Assembly: GCA_018398805.1 (NCBI GenBank)
Contig: JAGFBZ010000292.1
Span: 1,860,001-1,924,000, forward strand
Source of the DNA: Hirundichthys speculiger
Taxonomy: Eukaryota; Chordata; Actinopteri; Beloniformes; Exocoetidae
Reading direction: 5' to 3'
DNA: 64,000 bases
Translations under genes and position numbers: made by a program
The notes under the pieces: generated by a model
Database searches by the model: none
Told to the model about the DNA's origin: nothing
What the model saw: only the letters and a program-made list of their open reading frames with translations
Part shown: positions 38,618 through 51,760 of the stretch, in pieces
Position numbering within the stretch: the first letter of the stretch is position 1
How the letters are laid out: every line of letters starts with the position of its first letter

Positions 38618-39785
38618 AGCAACACTGAATGTAAACTGAAGGAAAGAGTCAAACCTGCAACCAGCTGCAGGACGACTGTGCCTCCCTACACGGGCTGCCT
38701 GCCTGCCAGGAAGCCAGTTTTATATCCTCAGAAATGCTGTGGCAGTTGCATATCTGAAGTCCCAGCACCATAAAAAGAGCTTTGTTGCAAAGCTATTTCT
38801 CCCTCAAGATTTCTGTTATTATTTCTGGCATTTGATTGCTACTAATGACACGTTTGACCTTGCTGTCATCTTTATGAAAATGGTCTATTAAAGTGATGAA
38901 TTTGACATGTTGCCTTTGTTACATTTCTGCCACAGTATGAGACACACACACACCCACCTGCACACGCACGCAGTACATGACCTTTTCGCGGCTCCACATT
39001 TACATTTTTTTTGGCTTGTCATGTGTCACTTTGAGCTTGACACATATGTTTAGTTTCTGTTTAAAGATAAAGGTCAGGCTGTTATTTATCAAAGGCACAT
39101 AACTCACAGTGATAAGATCCAACTTGATATAGCTTGGGATTTCTGCTGATATTTCTGACATAATGCTGTATTTAAAAAAAAAAACAAAAAAAACAAAAAA
39201 TAAGATGGCTGTAACTTAAATTGCACCAAATATTTAACATAAAATGAGATTATCCATTATGACTGATGAATGAGATGATGGTCTTTTTACAGGCTCCAGA
39301 ATATCTGGCAGCACCCCTGCTCATACAATCCAGTAGAAACTTGATTTATACCACTACTTTACTGTAATACTCTCTTTAAGATCCCTCTACATCAAAATGC
39401 CCAGACTGCTCCACATGGTCAGCCTTCAGTGAAAAAGAGCGTAAAATAACTGCACAATCTGTATTCCGGACATGAGGACTGAACAAGTGTAATGCAAATA
39501 TATTTGTGCACAATGTCTGGACTTCAGACGAGGTATTTCAGGCAGTTCATGAGCAGTGTCTTTTGTGGACCTGGGTCTCTTTTGGAGACTCTAGAATTTC
39601 TTACTTTGAATAGATTTTACATGAATGAGAGGAGATTTGAGGAAAAAAGTGAAACTAAAATCATAAAGTGACTTATTCAATCATCTAGTTCCTGGCACAA
39701 CCAAGAGCGTATAAACGATAGCAGCATACAGAGCATATAATTGATTTTTTGTTCCATCACTGGCAGATTGTCTTCCCTCATTTAG

Positions 39786-40012
39786 TGCTACCAATCTCTG
39801 CGTCTTTCTTTAACGCCATAATAACCAACATCTGCAAGGGGCATTTGCTGTCTTTTCCTTCTTTCAAGCCTCTCTTTCTCCATGCAAATGTAATTTTCAC
39901 GGAGCTTTTTAGTTACGCAACCCATCACATCAATAAGCTTTGTGGCACGTGTATCATGTGGATTCTCATTTTTCTCAAAGGCTTCTTTTTGATCCAGCAT
40001 CTGCAGTTCATT
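39786..40012 (-). other. Short highly charged open frame, unassigned
   Basis: About 70 codons, rich in Lys, Arg and Glu, including TKLIDVMGCVTKKLREN and MEKERLERRKRQQ, a possible coiled coil. An ATG follows an ACTGCAG acceptor-like string, and the frame ends in TAG. It lies just downstream of the signal-peptide exon, but its phase does not fit that donor. Could be an exon fragment, transposon debris or chance. Confidence 0.25.
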
Positions 40013-40144
40013 ATATGTACCAACCGTATCGAATTTGTGTCCAAAGTAAAAACAGAAAGCAGTGAAAAACTTTTTGGGTTGAGATGATCAGCAGATAAAC
40101 AGACTGACATGATGTTTTAACAGGATGGCAAACTTCTTACTTAC

Positions 40145-40202
40145 CTCTGCTTAAGTGTAAAATTAGCAGAAAACTGATGAAGATCCTTACAGCAGCAGCC
40201 AT
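40145..40202 (-). CDS. Putative signal-peptide exon of an unrecognised membrane protein
   Basis: ATG at 40202 starts MAAAVRIFISFLLILHLSR, a typical signal peptide: one Arg, then a hydrophobic core. It ends AGAG|GTAAGTAAG, a near-perfect donor leaving phase 1. Signal-peptide exons ending in phase 1 are usual for immunoglobulin-superfamily receptors (established gene structure). The product is not recognised. Pairing with the transmembrane exon at 35393-35592 is inferred from shared strand, compatible phase and distance. The short length makes chance possible. Confidence 0.45.
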
Positions 40203-40462
40203 CTCTGGGCCGGACTGGTCTTACTGATAAGACAGGAGACATTTACATGTATTAACAGGTATTGCCACTAAATGCTTCTTAATTTGTTACAATACAAATT
40301 CTGCTGGGAAAACTTCCTGGCATTCACATGAATCTCATTTTGACACCTGCCAGCTACCTAAAAATGTTTGCAGACCAGTTGCACTCTCTAACATGGCAAC
40401 ATGGATCTGCTGCCTCCCCCAACAAGTCAACATTGACCTCTGCTGAACGTTTAAGGAAGTAC

Positions 40463-41060
40463 TCAAAGAACATATCAAACAGTGTGAGATTGATAGGTGG
40501 TACTCAAGACTGATCCATGTCATGAACAGGCTTCAACTGACAAGCTGGTTGGTTACGACTGAAATTACCTGCATTCACAAACAAATATTGGAGTAAAATA
40601 AATCAGCGTGTTGCTGTTGAAAGAGAAGCACTGAAAGGCATATTTTTTGTTGTGCTGATTAAAATTGCTTTAGTACTTTTTTTGTCATAGTCATGGAGGT
40701 TTTTTGAGTTGAGAGTGCAGATACTTGGATTCAGGCAGGGCTAAACAATATGACTTAATAGTCATGGGCCAGTGTGTTCCCTGACTGGCAGGAAGCAATA
40801 ATCTCAGAATCAGAATTCAGAATCAGAATGGGGTTTATTGCCATTGTCCATGTAGTACACAGTATTACACAAACTAGGAATTTGTCTCTGTGGAGTAAAG
40901 ACCAGGGAAGATATACTGATGGGCTGATGGGCTGGAGCTAAATTAAATTCATGATTGCAGGCACATTTGGGCCTAATTTGGGACAATTTCACCACTGATA
41001 AATTTTGGAAAATATTTACAATTTCGTGTCATGATGTGTTGCAGGTGTTGACATGTTAGA
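40463..41060. repeat. Local interspersed repeat, copy 2 (empty MITE site)
   Basis: Counterpart of 36429-37670 without the MITE. It is itself interrupted at about 40802-40905 by a minus-strand LINE 3' tail (AATCAGAATGGGGTTTATTG, then CAAACTAGGAATTTGTC). Confidence 0.7.
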
Positions 41061-41309
41061 CATGGCCTACCTATTTTTAGAAAGAACTCAAAGAACATAT
41101 CCTGAGATTTTAATTAGGCTTTCAAACTGTCCAGATACCAATCTGATGGGCACTGATGTCATCTGCAGGAAGCAGTCCCATATCACTGACGCCTGATCCC
41201 ACAACCCACACAGCCCGACGGATCTATAAGTAATATCCCAGTACCAGGCACTCCAGGACACCCTCAGATAGTCTCTGTCCAGACCCGGGCTGCTAAGATC
41301 GGTGTAAAT

Positions 41310-43145
41310 TAACCTGCCTGTCACTACCACCTCCACTACAGTGAATGTCCCTGCTGACGATGTCAGAAGACAACTGATGGGACAACACTCTGGCAAGGCT
41401 GCAGGCCTTGATGGTGTTACTCCCAGAGTGCTTAAAACCTGTGCCACTCAGGTCTGTGGAATACTCCAGCATGTCCTTGACATGAGCCTGACGCCATGTC
41501 CATGTGGCTCTAAGGACCTCTTGAGACCGGTGAGGTTGACTTCCCACATTATGAAGACCCTGGAAAGACTCATCTAGGAACAGTTCCAGCCCACAGTCAA
41601 ACTGCACTTGGACCCACTTCAGTTTGCCTATCAGCCCCAAACTGGAGTTGAGGACATCATCATCTACCCAATCAACCACATCTACAGCCACTTGGACAAG
41701 CCGTGTGAAAGTCATGTTTGTTGACTTCTCTGGTGCTTTCAGCACCAACCGTCTGGCTCTACTGGGTGAGAAGCTGGCAGCGATGCAGGTGGATTTCCTT
41801 CTTGTTTCGTGGATTGTGAACTATCTGATTGTGAACTATTTAACAGGCAGACCACAGTAACACTGTGTTTGACAACACCGGGGCCCCACAAGAGCCTGTC
41901 CCCTCTCCCATTCTCTTCACCCTCTACACCACAGGCTTCAACGACTGTTCAAAGACCTGCCATCTCCAGACGGTTTCTGATGACCCTGCAGTGGTTGGAT
42001 GTATCAGCAAAGGTGATGAGACAGAGTACAGGGCTGTGCTGGATAGCTTTGTCACTCGGAGTGAACAGAACCATCTACAGCTCAACGTGACAAAGACCAA
42101 GGACCTGGCTGTGGATCTGAGGAGGTCCAAGGAGCCGGGGACTCCTGTTTACATCCAGGGGGTTGGTGTGGACATTGTGGAAGACTACAAATATCTGGAG
42201 GTCCATATTGAAAACAAACTGGATAGGAGGAAGAACACAGACGCCCTCTACAGGAAGGACCAGGGCTGCCTCTATGTCCTATGAGGGGGCTGAGGTCCTT
42301 CAACATCTCCAGGACTATGCTCAGGATTTTCTAGTCTGTGGTAGCCAGCGCCATCCTTTTTTCTGTGGTGGCTGAAGCAGGCTGAAGGTGGAGGATGCCA
42401 ACAGATTTAACAGACTGATCTGCAAGGCCAGCGACGTTGTGGGGATGAAGCTGGACGCTCTTGATGGTGGTGTCGAAGAGGAGGATGCTGTCCAAGCTTC
42501 AGGTCACCCTGGAGTGTGGTGGACGACCCACTTCACAACGTGCTGGTCAGTTACACGATTACAGTCATTACTTGACAGATATATATACATACACACATCT
42601 GTTTTGCTCAATGAGTGTCTTGTTCCAGTAACCAATATCTCGTCTGTGTACATGTTAGCCCGGGTGACATCTGAGGCCGGTGTGACTCTATATGTGTTAG
42701 TATCACTCATTCAGGCATGTAGTGCAACTATCCAGACACCCTCCAAGCTATCAGAGGCTCGAGAAGTACCGAGGGATGGAGGAAGAGATGGACAAAATGT
42801 GGAGTGTGAAGGCAGCAGTGGTGCTAATAGTGATCGGGGCACTGGGAGCTGTAACCCCACAGCTGGACTGGTGGCTCCAGCAGGTACCTGGAATAACAAG
42901 AGCGCAGTAGGAGTGGAGCTGAGCTGCCCAGGTGGGCAAGTGGAGAAAAAAAAAACAAACAGATGAGGAATGATAATATATCATATCATTATAAACTCGT
43001 TTCCCTTGATACTTTTACATTGTACATATATTTATTGCTTATTTAGTATAGATATTCTTCATATATCATATCTTCATGATCATTCGTGAAGGAGCAACTG
43101 TAATGAAAAGCAATTTCCCCTCTGGGATCACTAACGTCGATCTGA
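41310..43145 (+). mobile_element. Degenerate L2/Rex-type LINE, reverse-transcriptase end and 3' tail
   Basis: Plus-strand frames give RT motifs in order: GKAAGLDGVTPRVLKTCA (41390), LTSHIMKTLERLI (41540), DPLQFAYQP (41610), VDFSGAFSTNRLALLGEKLA (41715), VSDDPAVVGCISKGDE near 41980 in place of the FSDD catalytic box, NHLQLNVTKTK (42070), and DYKYLEVHIENKLD (42185). Several frameshifts and stops make it inactive. The 3' tail ends TTTCCCCTCTGGGATCACTA with TCTGATTATGATT at about 43145. A different LINE fragment is inserted at 42570-42960. Confidence 0.85.
42570..42960 (+). mobile_element. C-terminal fragment of a second LINE type nested in the first
   Basis: A frame at 42760-42910 reads EKYRGMEEEMDKMWSVKAAV, then VIGALGAVTPQLDWWLQQVP, a sequence I recognise as the C-terminal end of a widespread fish non-LTR element (possibly Nimb/I group). 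It lies between the RT part and the 3' tail of the L2-type element. Confidence 0.65.
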
Positions 43146-43440
43146 TTATGATTTCTTGTTAGTTAATGTTTTGAGCTCGTTGGGAATGTGCAAATTTAAC
43201 TAGCATCCAGAAATAGCATGAGGAAAGAATTGCCACCGTGTCACGTGCTCATATTCATATTCATATAAGACAAAAGGAGGAGATCCAGCACAGATGTACT
43301 GCCATGAAGACGAGGAGAGGATGCCTGTTCATACAGAACAGTGAGGAGAGGATTTATTTTGAATTATTTAGCAGAATATCGTCTACTGTCTAATTTAAAG
43401 TTTGTGCAGTTGTCCTTATAAGAACATTGCACTGATTTCC

Positions 43441-43461
43441 TTTTTTTTTTTTTTTTTTTTT
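43441..43461. repeat. Poly-T tract
   Basis: 21 T in a row, possibly the A-tail of a reverse-oriented retrotransposon. Confidence 0.9.
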
Positions 43462-44125
43462 GTGCAGCCTCATTAGGACTGATCTTTGGTCTCCAGACAG
43501 ACCTCTGGTCCAAACAGGATAAGTGATTATACAAAGAAAGATCCTAATGAGGCAACAAAACCAAGAGCACACACTTATGCACAGCAAGTAAAGCAGATAC
43601 CAGTGATCCAAATGAGCCAAGATTTTTAGTTGCTATTTTGAAAGTCAAATCATTTGTATGTTTTCCAACCAAAACACATAAGATGAACGCGCACGTGGAA
43701 AGAAAGTAATTCACAATACTGTAAAATTTAGCAAATGGCAGTGTGGTTAGACAACGGAAAGAATTAAAAAACAATGTTATTTTGACTCACAGCACAAAAT
43801 GTGGAATATCTCTTCTCTGCTGTGATCAGCCCTCTAAGATGCAACAGGCTTCCCAGCAAGAAGATTTAAAAAATTGTCACAATCCATTCCTTCTTCACAA
43901 GTGCCGAAGAAACACTCATCAGTTCATCCAGCAGGTTTTGCAGTCCGCAGGAGCGCAGGCGAAGGCTGCCTCTCCGTCTCCAAGGAATTAGCAGTAACCT
44001 TTGTTATCAACACGCTGACGAGATCTGGCAAGACCCCCTCACGCGTAAAACAGCGGAGCGAGAGGGAGAGTAAGTGGAAGCTTTTCCTCCTCGACCAGCA
44101 GGAGGGAGACTGAAAGGGAAGCAGA

Positions 44126-44127
44126 GG

Positions 44128-44170
<43 letters not shown>
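44126..44170. repeat. (GA)n purine tract
   Basis: AGAGAG repeats with short interruptions. The surrounding 43465-46200 shows no recognisable gene; a signal-like ATGGCTGTGTGGCTCACTGA followed by a GTAAGT donor at about 45104-45150 is too short to call. Confidence 0.9.
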
Positions 44171-46199
44171 CAAGATGCAATACAGAAGAAACTGCAGCAA
44201 AATAGAGGCTACTTTAAGAGGTGAAAAGGAATAATATTCTGCATTCAAGCACAGATTTTAGCTGAACATTGAAAGCATTTTTGAATGAAGCAAGATTCCA
44301 CCTCAAGAGGCTCCAAACACCACCTCAAAGATGTGAACTGATTTAGGAAATACAACAGAAATGGCATGCAACTTTCTTATAGGGCATCTAAAACCATAAA
44401 TATTTAACGTCTCCAATATAAAAAGGGGTGTCTACTTTAAGTTGCAAAGGCAACTTAGCTCTGCTGAAGAAAATGCACAGTATTGGTCTTCTTATTTGTC
44501 TTTGCATCCTGTCACTAATAGACAGTACCCTCTCTCCCAAGCAAATTATAATGACATACTGGAATGGATGAAATGAAAATTTTTAAATCAATATGTAAAC
44601 AAAAGACAAAGGAAGATCATTCATGTTGCAGTGGGGGAAAAAAATAATAAAAAAAATCCTCTATGTGTGAGTTAGATCGATAATTTTTTTTGTCATAAAT
44701 TAGAAAAGAAAAAAAAGAACAGGACATGAATTAATATCTGCATAAGTGTCGGAAAAAAATCAATCCCACATTACTTTGCTGATTTTCAGCTTCGAACAGT
44801 CGAGTAGCCAATGCTGATAAAAGCGGAAAATCTGCATTTATTTATACAAAGCACGGGTTTTATTCTTCTTACACTCTCAGACTTCTTTAAGTAACCCTGT
44901 GTAATATCTCACATTTAAATAATAGTTTCAAAACCCTTCTGATACTTCCTATTACCTATCTCAGGGCGAACACAACTCCCCCCTGGACACAGGCTGATTG
45001 GCCTGGAAATGCACTTCGTGACTTTGTGGTCTGTCCCACATCACGCTGGTGGGAATATGCATTGTTTTACAGCAGTGCATCACACCAACATCAACACCTT
45101 TCCATGGCTGTGTGGCTCACTGAACTCGCAATCTTCTCGCTGGATTCAGTAAGTATTGTTGGTAGCTGGTTTGCTTTGTGTTGTTGGAGCATTTTCTTGT
45201 TTTAATGTGACAATAAAATTGTCCACTGTAATTTTGTCTTTGGCCGTTCCATTGATAGCATCTCACAGACATGCTGCATCAGTCTCAGACCAATGTCTGG
45301 ACTGATGTCTGACTGTGAGTGCTTTAAAAGAAGCTATGGTTCATCTACTGGGTAAAAATGGTGAGAATGAAAAGACACCTAAGACCTACAGCATGAGGAC
45401 ACCAAAAATGTCTATGTACTGTAATGAAACTGCACATTGTAGCAATGCCATTATGCTAAAGATGAAAATGACATATTTCCCCTTAATACTTACTTGATGT
45501 CCTACACAGAGCTTCAGTGGCGATATGTCACTGTTCACTGTTTTAAATGTTCCTCAGGCATCTATATCTGGCAAGAAACTGATTCTTTTATATCCTGCAA
45601 AGTATTTGCAGAACACTTAACACCCTGCAGCATGAATGCTGCAGAATGATGTCAGAAAGAAACACAATCCTCAGAAAAAAAAAAGTATTCTGGCACAGTG
45701 AATGAGAAGTGACAGAGCATTACTTGTGAGGCAGAACTGCAAGGAGCAGTGAGGTTGAACAAAACAGTCAGTCTTTCGACAATTGCCCATCACTGGCTTC
45801 AAACTCTGAGCTTCAGCTGGAAGCAAGAGATATGGGGAATAAGCCAATGGGAGAAAATAAGAAAAGGATAGAGATTAATGTAATGACAGCAGTGAAAAAG
45901 ACATGTTAAAGACATTTCAGAATATGATGACATTCAACTGCACAAAAATGTGTAGCAGAAAAAAATACATTTCAATAGATAAAAAGAATAATAAAAGTTG
46001 TCAAGTGGCTATTTATACACTGATCAAAATATTTACACATTTATTATTATTTATTATTTATTGAGAGACGTGTTCAAGCTTTGAATATTAGCAGACTTTG
46101 ACACTTTGAATAACAGTGAAAAAAAATTTAAAAAAGAGGGTGATAGTGGATGATGAAGAGGAAGGGAACATTTCATCTGACAAATACTTTTTTTCAACA

Positions 46200-49100
46200 A
46201 AGTTGCTCATTTTCACAACAAAAAAAAACAACAAAAAACAGAACAAAACCTAACTGCAGGAATCCAGATGGACAGTGAGATGACAGGGCAGGAACACGAA
46301 GGAATACTCAAACATGGACAGGGGAACAGGAAAACTACAGACTGACCAGAAGGAAAAAAATCAACAGATGAACCAGCAAACCAAGAAGCGAAAGATGAAG
46401 GCTAAATACACAATGAAACGAATGAGACACAGGTGCAAACATTCAAGGAAATGGGCAGAAGGAGGTAAATCAAAATACGACACGGAGAAAAAAGACCTTC
46501 AAAGTAAAGCAGGAAACAGACCAACCAAGAAGACCTAAAAAACCTAAAATCCAAACTCAAGACCACATGTAAAGAAACCATGACACTTTGATGCAGATCT
46601 TTCAGCTTCTTCACCATATTTACAGTTTAGTTTTGCATGTCTTCTGATATGTATGAAACTCTAGACATGGGTCAAAGATATGAGACCAATTGGACCGTCG
46701 GTACCTTAGGTAAGGGTTACACTGGTGTGAATCCAACGTTACCCTTTGCAGCAACACTTGGATTGTGGTGTAACTGTTATTCCAAAAACAACCAATCAAA
46801 TTTGTTCCTGCTTGTTACAGAAAGAGTTAGTCCTGCCTCTGTCTGCGATTTAATTGGCTAGCTCTGATTGTGTAACCCCAACCCGATTGGCTGGCGCATG
46901 TGCTGAAGCGGGGAAAGTTGAAAATCTCCCAACTTCTGACAGAGCCAATGCAGTTGGCTCTGATCAGATCCCACAATTCAGTTTGCAATAAATGATGGCA
47001 CCCCATTCAAAGTCTACAGAGATGGACAGAGACAACGCACGCAATGTGGCTGTATGAGGCCAGAATTAGAGTTTATCTCCTACATGAACCTCCTTGCATG
47101 GTTGTTGGCACCTGTGTTTTAACCATAGACTGTATGAAAAGAACTGGATAAACCATCACCCACAGGTTTCTGAAGAGGAGTAGACGTCAATGGAGAATGT
47201 CATGTTGACAAGAACTGACTCCACCCAACCAGTTAATCCAAAAATGGGCAAACGGGGTACAAGCCTGGCAGTCCAATGGAGCATGCCCAACTTAACTCAG
47301 TTACTGCAAGCTACCTATTTTAGCTTAACTTAGCTAACCAGTGATGTAACTGGATCATCTGAAAAGAGAACTGAAACTCTTGCTCTCTGGTGTAGCTTCA
47401 TTCGGGTCACCGAGTGGCCATCCATTGCTACCCTAACCTTGGCCCAGCAAGGTGTCTCCTTCCAGATTGGTCTTGAATGGCATGGGGGTACAGGTGGCTC
47501 ACCTCGAGCAGGCAGCCCCACAGCTCAGCCCATTCGTGGACTTGGTCACTGGCCTTCAGGGTAGCTGGTTGTCTGCAGTTGCGCCCCACAAAAGACTGAT
47601 TTTGCTATCAGCTTATTTGGTGGCAAGAGTGATTGTGCTCTCTATCTGCTCAGCTCAGCTGTCAAAGTCACCGAAAATGCTAAGTGCTGAGCCGCTAAAG
47701 TGATGATAGATAACATTATAGACTGCAATGCAGCTGTCACTCAAAAAAATCCTCCTAATTAGGCATAAAATGTGTGGAATAATATAATGGACTTAATGAG
47801 GTACATAAAAATTCACTCCCCTCATACTGTTGTCATGGATGTGAAATCTTGCTATGGAGAGAAAAACATTTTAGTACCAGGTTGTAAATATGTAAAGGTG
47901 AACGTTTTAACATGGGGGTCAATAAAGATTGACTCACTTTTGGAGCAGCACCTGGTGGTCAGTTGAGGAACTGCACTTTTTCGTACTTATTGAATGAAGC
48001 CAGTTTTACAATCCAGGTGCAGCCCCTTGGATATAACTTGCTGCTGAAGGTTAGCCTGATCTCAGTTCCTGTGTTTTCCAAATACTTCAAATTAACTACT
48101 TGAGGTCTCTTTTCCTGAGTATCTGCTCAAACCTGGTAAGTGTAATTAATTTCTTGAACACAAGGAGACAAGAATCTCATTCTACATGTCAATTGTGTAA
48201 ATATCCCTTGATATAAACAAAAGCATCCCACTGAATACCATAAGTTCCTTGCTATTTGTGAAACCTACTATGGACTTAATGTCAGCATTATATGCAACTT
48301 CAGTTTAGGAAACTACAAAAACTAAAATAATGTAAATAGTTTCACCCCTCTGGAGCAGGAGCTCAGCCAAAGAGGGCACGTGGTTGGCTGGCTGTTGTTG
48401 TCCGGGCAACAATAGCTCATTTCTGTGCACATCTGGGTTCACAGTTTATCAGTTCAAACACAGCTAATAAATCCAAACGGCTCAGCACGCAGGAAATCAT
48501 ATCAGCAACCCAGTCAGTCAGGGGTTTATCAGAAACCAGAAACAGTTTAATAAACAATATAATAGACAGGATCAAAACACAAGAGAGGAGTACAAGAAAG
48601 AAATGCAAGCATGGTTAAAGAAGATCTAAAAGGATCTGACTGGGAGAGAAGTTTAAATACTGAGCAAGAGCAATCAGTCACAGTCACATCAGAATAATCG
48701 GCGTGGCTGAAGCAGACGCAATCAGGGAACATACATGAAGGCGGATCATGTGAAAGAGAGCAAGATGAAGGTAACATGGAAATGAGGCAGAATGTTGGTA
48801 CGATTAGCAAATGAAAAAACATAACTTGGGCAGCAGTTTGGGACATCACAGAAACTGTCACGTGTGCTTAATAATTCTAAAATTTAAATATTTTCAAGGC
48901 CCCCAAATCTTTCAATGTCTATGTTTTCTTCTGTGGATTGTAACATACGATGGCCCAATGTTGTCCTGAGACATTAAAAAGAAAATGGCTTGTCTAGAAC
49001 ATTAATAAATACATGGTTACACATTGGCATCATGCCACATGAACAGCCCCCTATATAAAAAGCAACACGCAAAGTAGTATTGCTATTTCATAATTGTGAC

Positions 49101-49200
49101 ACTTGTGACATATGGACAAATGTCCCATTTATATTTCTTCACATCAGACTGGACTGGTAGTCTTCTCAAGGTTAAAAAGATTCTCTCTTAAAATGAGGCA
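46200..49200. repeat. Repeat-derived intergenic DNA
   Basis: 47120-47990 contains segments of a very common fish interspersed repeat (start ATAGACTGTATGAAAAG; end AACATGGGGGTCAATAAAGA then TTGACTCACTTTTGGAGCAG). 46260-46590 and 48540-48860 are A- and G-rich repeat-like stretches ending CCATGACAC and ACTGTCACGTG. Open frames here (for example 47330-47521, 48547-48861) show no domain. Confidence 0.5.
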
Positions 49201-49214
49201 GACAACCTTGTTTA

Positions 49215-49640
49215 TGCTTTTGTTACTTCGACAGGGGACTTCTGCAAGTCCTTATTATCAGGATGCCTCAAAAACCCACGAAGAGCCTCTAGCTGATTAA
49301 AAATGGTGCAGTGAGAATTCTGATGAGAAATAGCTGGAGAGATCACACACTGTTTGGCTCTTAAATCAAGAATAGAATTCAAACTTTTTCTCCAAATATA
49401 TACAGCCCCTAAGAACAAACCTCAAAGATCTCATAGTTGCATATTTTCCCAAGAGAGCGCTTTGCTCCCATATTGCAGGCTAAGTTGCAGTTCCTAGAGT
49501 TTTCAAAATTAGAATGAAAGACAAAGTCTTCAGCTGTCAGACTCTTCTCTTGCAGAAACATGTCCCATGGGTTTGGGTTTAGATTCGACTTAAAGCTCTT
49601 ATTCAAACTTCTCTTTTAGTGGTATATGTATTAAACATTG
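49215..49640 (+). mobile_element. LINE C-terminal domain fragment
   Basis: Follows, with stops, the pattern of a fish LINE C-terminus: a LIKNGAVRIL-like start (AAAAATGGTGCAGTGAGAAT), then NLKDLIVAYFPKRALCSHIA, GLSCSS and a serine-rich end. 'CCTAGAGTTTTCAAAATTAG' with 'AATGAAAGACAAAGTCTTCA' matches the usual nucleotide consensus. Confidence 0.65.
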
Positions 49641-50443
49641 TGTATTTGATGGTTCCGTGAAAAGTTACAAAGAAAAAAAAAGAGGATTTGACTTGGTGGT
49701 AATCTCAAAGTGGAGTCCAGGGCAGAAGTACCAGAACGTTAATGAGTATAGATGGATGGAAAGAAATACTGGTCTTTCTTTCTTGTATTCTCTTGTGTCT
49801 CAATTATAAAGAAACACATCTAAGCTTAAGAAAAAAAAATTGATTTAGTGGTTCATAGCCAGACAAATGTAAATAAAGAATATTTTTTACTTTAAAAAAA
49901 TTCAGTTGATCTAATGCATGTATTGAACTCCTTCTCCAGATATTGATTAAAGCCTTAAAAACCTTTACCTCACCAACAATGTTATGTTTTGAAATATTTC
50001 TCTGTATATGACTCAACTGTACCACAGCATCTCTTCTTACAACTAATTTAACATGCATAAATTACATAAATTAGACCTGCCCCGGTCTGTCTCCAATGCT
50101 AGAAAATGCCCTCTTTCAGCTTTTTTGACAATTTGATTTGAATATGTTAGTAAATGACTAATAATGTGTTGCTACTGTGTGAATCCCCGGCTCTCTGGAT
50201 CAGTATTTTTTATAGACAGTCAGTGTTAAAGCAGCACAGAGGAACTTTTGCAATAAATAGCACATTGGGTCTCCCTACAGGCGGCAAGTCACCTTTACTT
50301 TAGATTTTTTTTATCAGTGTGATGGCCTGGAAATTGTCCAGAACATATTTTGACTAATCAAATAAATTTACATGAAGTACTTAGAAAAAATCTGGTAAAC
50401 CAAAAAAATAAATAAATAAAAATCAGATCTTCATCTCCTAGAG

Positions 50444-51098
50444 CAGGGGTGTCAGACTCATTTTCACTGAGGGCCACATCAGCATCATGGTGGCCCTCAA
50501 AGGGCCAGATTGACAGCATGAATGTAACAAAATGCAATATAAATCCAAGTAAATTAAACTACACCTTGTTAAATAATGGTTTCTGCATTTATGATGTAGT
50601 CCAAGTGTCTTTAACTCATTATTATATTAAACTCAGGGTTTATGGTTGTAAACCTGCTCTCACACAGGTAATGGTTAGAAGTGGAAGCGATTCTTTGTTT
50701 TTCTTGTAGGCTAAATTTAGCATACTTAGCTCCGTGTTTGCTGTCAAAACGCAGACGGAGATTATACTCTTTCATAACTGACACCGCCTCATAACACAAA
50801 CGACTAGTGTTTCTTAACCTTGAGGTACAAACTTGTATTCGTTTTTCTTAAGTTTGTCAGTTCTGAAAATCGTCTTGATGTCTTGCTCATGGTTATATGC
50901 TGTTATCTTGTGGGTAACAACGAAATGCATTATGGGAAATGCAGTTTATTGTCAATATGCACTTTAAAGCAGTGTAAGCTTGTTTTAAGTCTTAAAATAT
51001 CAGTTTAAAATTTAAGCCAATAATGCAGAAGCTCTCGAGGGTCACATAAAATGATGTGGCGGGCCACATTTGGCCGCGGGCCTTGTGTTTGACACATG
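50444..51098. mobile_element. hAT non-autonomous element
   Basis: Starts CAGGGGTGTCAGACTCATTT and ends GGGCCTTGTGTTTGACACATG, a slightly decayed inverted terminus, with 8-bp duplication TCCTAGAG (50436-50443 and 51099-51106). GGGCCACAT and GGCCCTCAAAGGGCC near the ends are typical. Confidence 0.93.
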
Positions 51099-51754
51099 TC
51101 CTAGAGCAAAGGATTCATAAATGTTCAGGAATTTGCATGAAATCATAAATGTCTTCATATGAAAAAAGTCAGTAACATTGACCAGGAAGGTTTGGAGTGT
51201 TAGCATAGAGTAAACCTTCGGATTTGTGCAAATGTCTATGCATTTGAGTAAATGATATCAGTCAACTGTCATCTGTGACAGCTGCAGCCAGCTGCCTAAA
51301 TGACACTCTATATAAATACCACTGACCACACTGGGGTATATAGCTCTGCTATCTTGACAAAAGAGCGGCCGGCAATACTGTGCCAATGAGCGAGGATGGT
51401 CCAGCACACATTTTGTAATAGCATTTTTAGAAGTGCGTTTTGATGGATCTTACACTAAGAGCTGGCAAGTGAACTTTTTTGAGATATGCTGCCCCCATGT
51501 GCTCAGAGAGAGTAGTGCTACATAGAGTGACTTTAACTAAGAGCTTCAAAGATAGCAGAAGTAAACTTGAGCTCACAAAAAAACTGCTCAATAGTGCCTT
51601 TATTTGTAAAAAAAAAAAAATAACATTAATGAATGAAAAAATTTCTACTGTAGCTGGACAAAAACTGCACTATAAATGTAACTAGTTCATCATTTTTATG
51701 GATATAAAAGGGACACAGCAGCAAAAGCCAGCTCCAAATTTTCAAATTATATTC

Positions 51755-51760
51755 TTTATT
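51755..51760 (-). terminator. Candidate polyadenylation signal of the rab38-like gene
   Basis: AATAAA on the minus strand about 470 nt after the stop codon. A second AATAAA lies closer, at 52024-52029. Which is used cannot be told from the sequence. Confidence 0.35.

Noticed and set aside
39749..40087. 112-codon plus-strand frame starting MFHHWQIVF
   Set aside because: It is the antisense of the charged minus-strand frame and has no recognisable domain or splice context.
45104..45150. ATGGCTGTGTGGCTCACTGA followed by a GTAAGT donor
   Set aside because: About 15 codons only, weakly signal-like, with no partner exon identified.
48547..48861. 104-codon minus-strand frame
   Set aside because: Antisense of an A/G-rich repeat-like stretch; hydrophobic composition follows from that bias.
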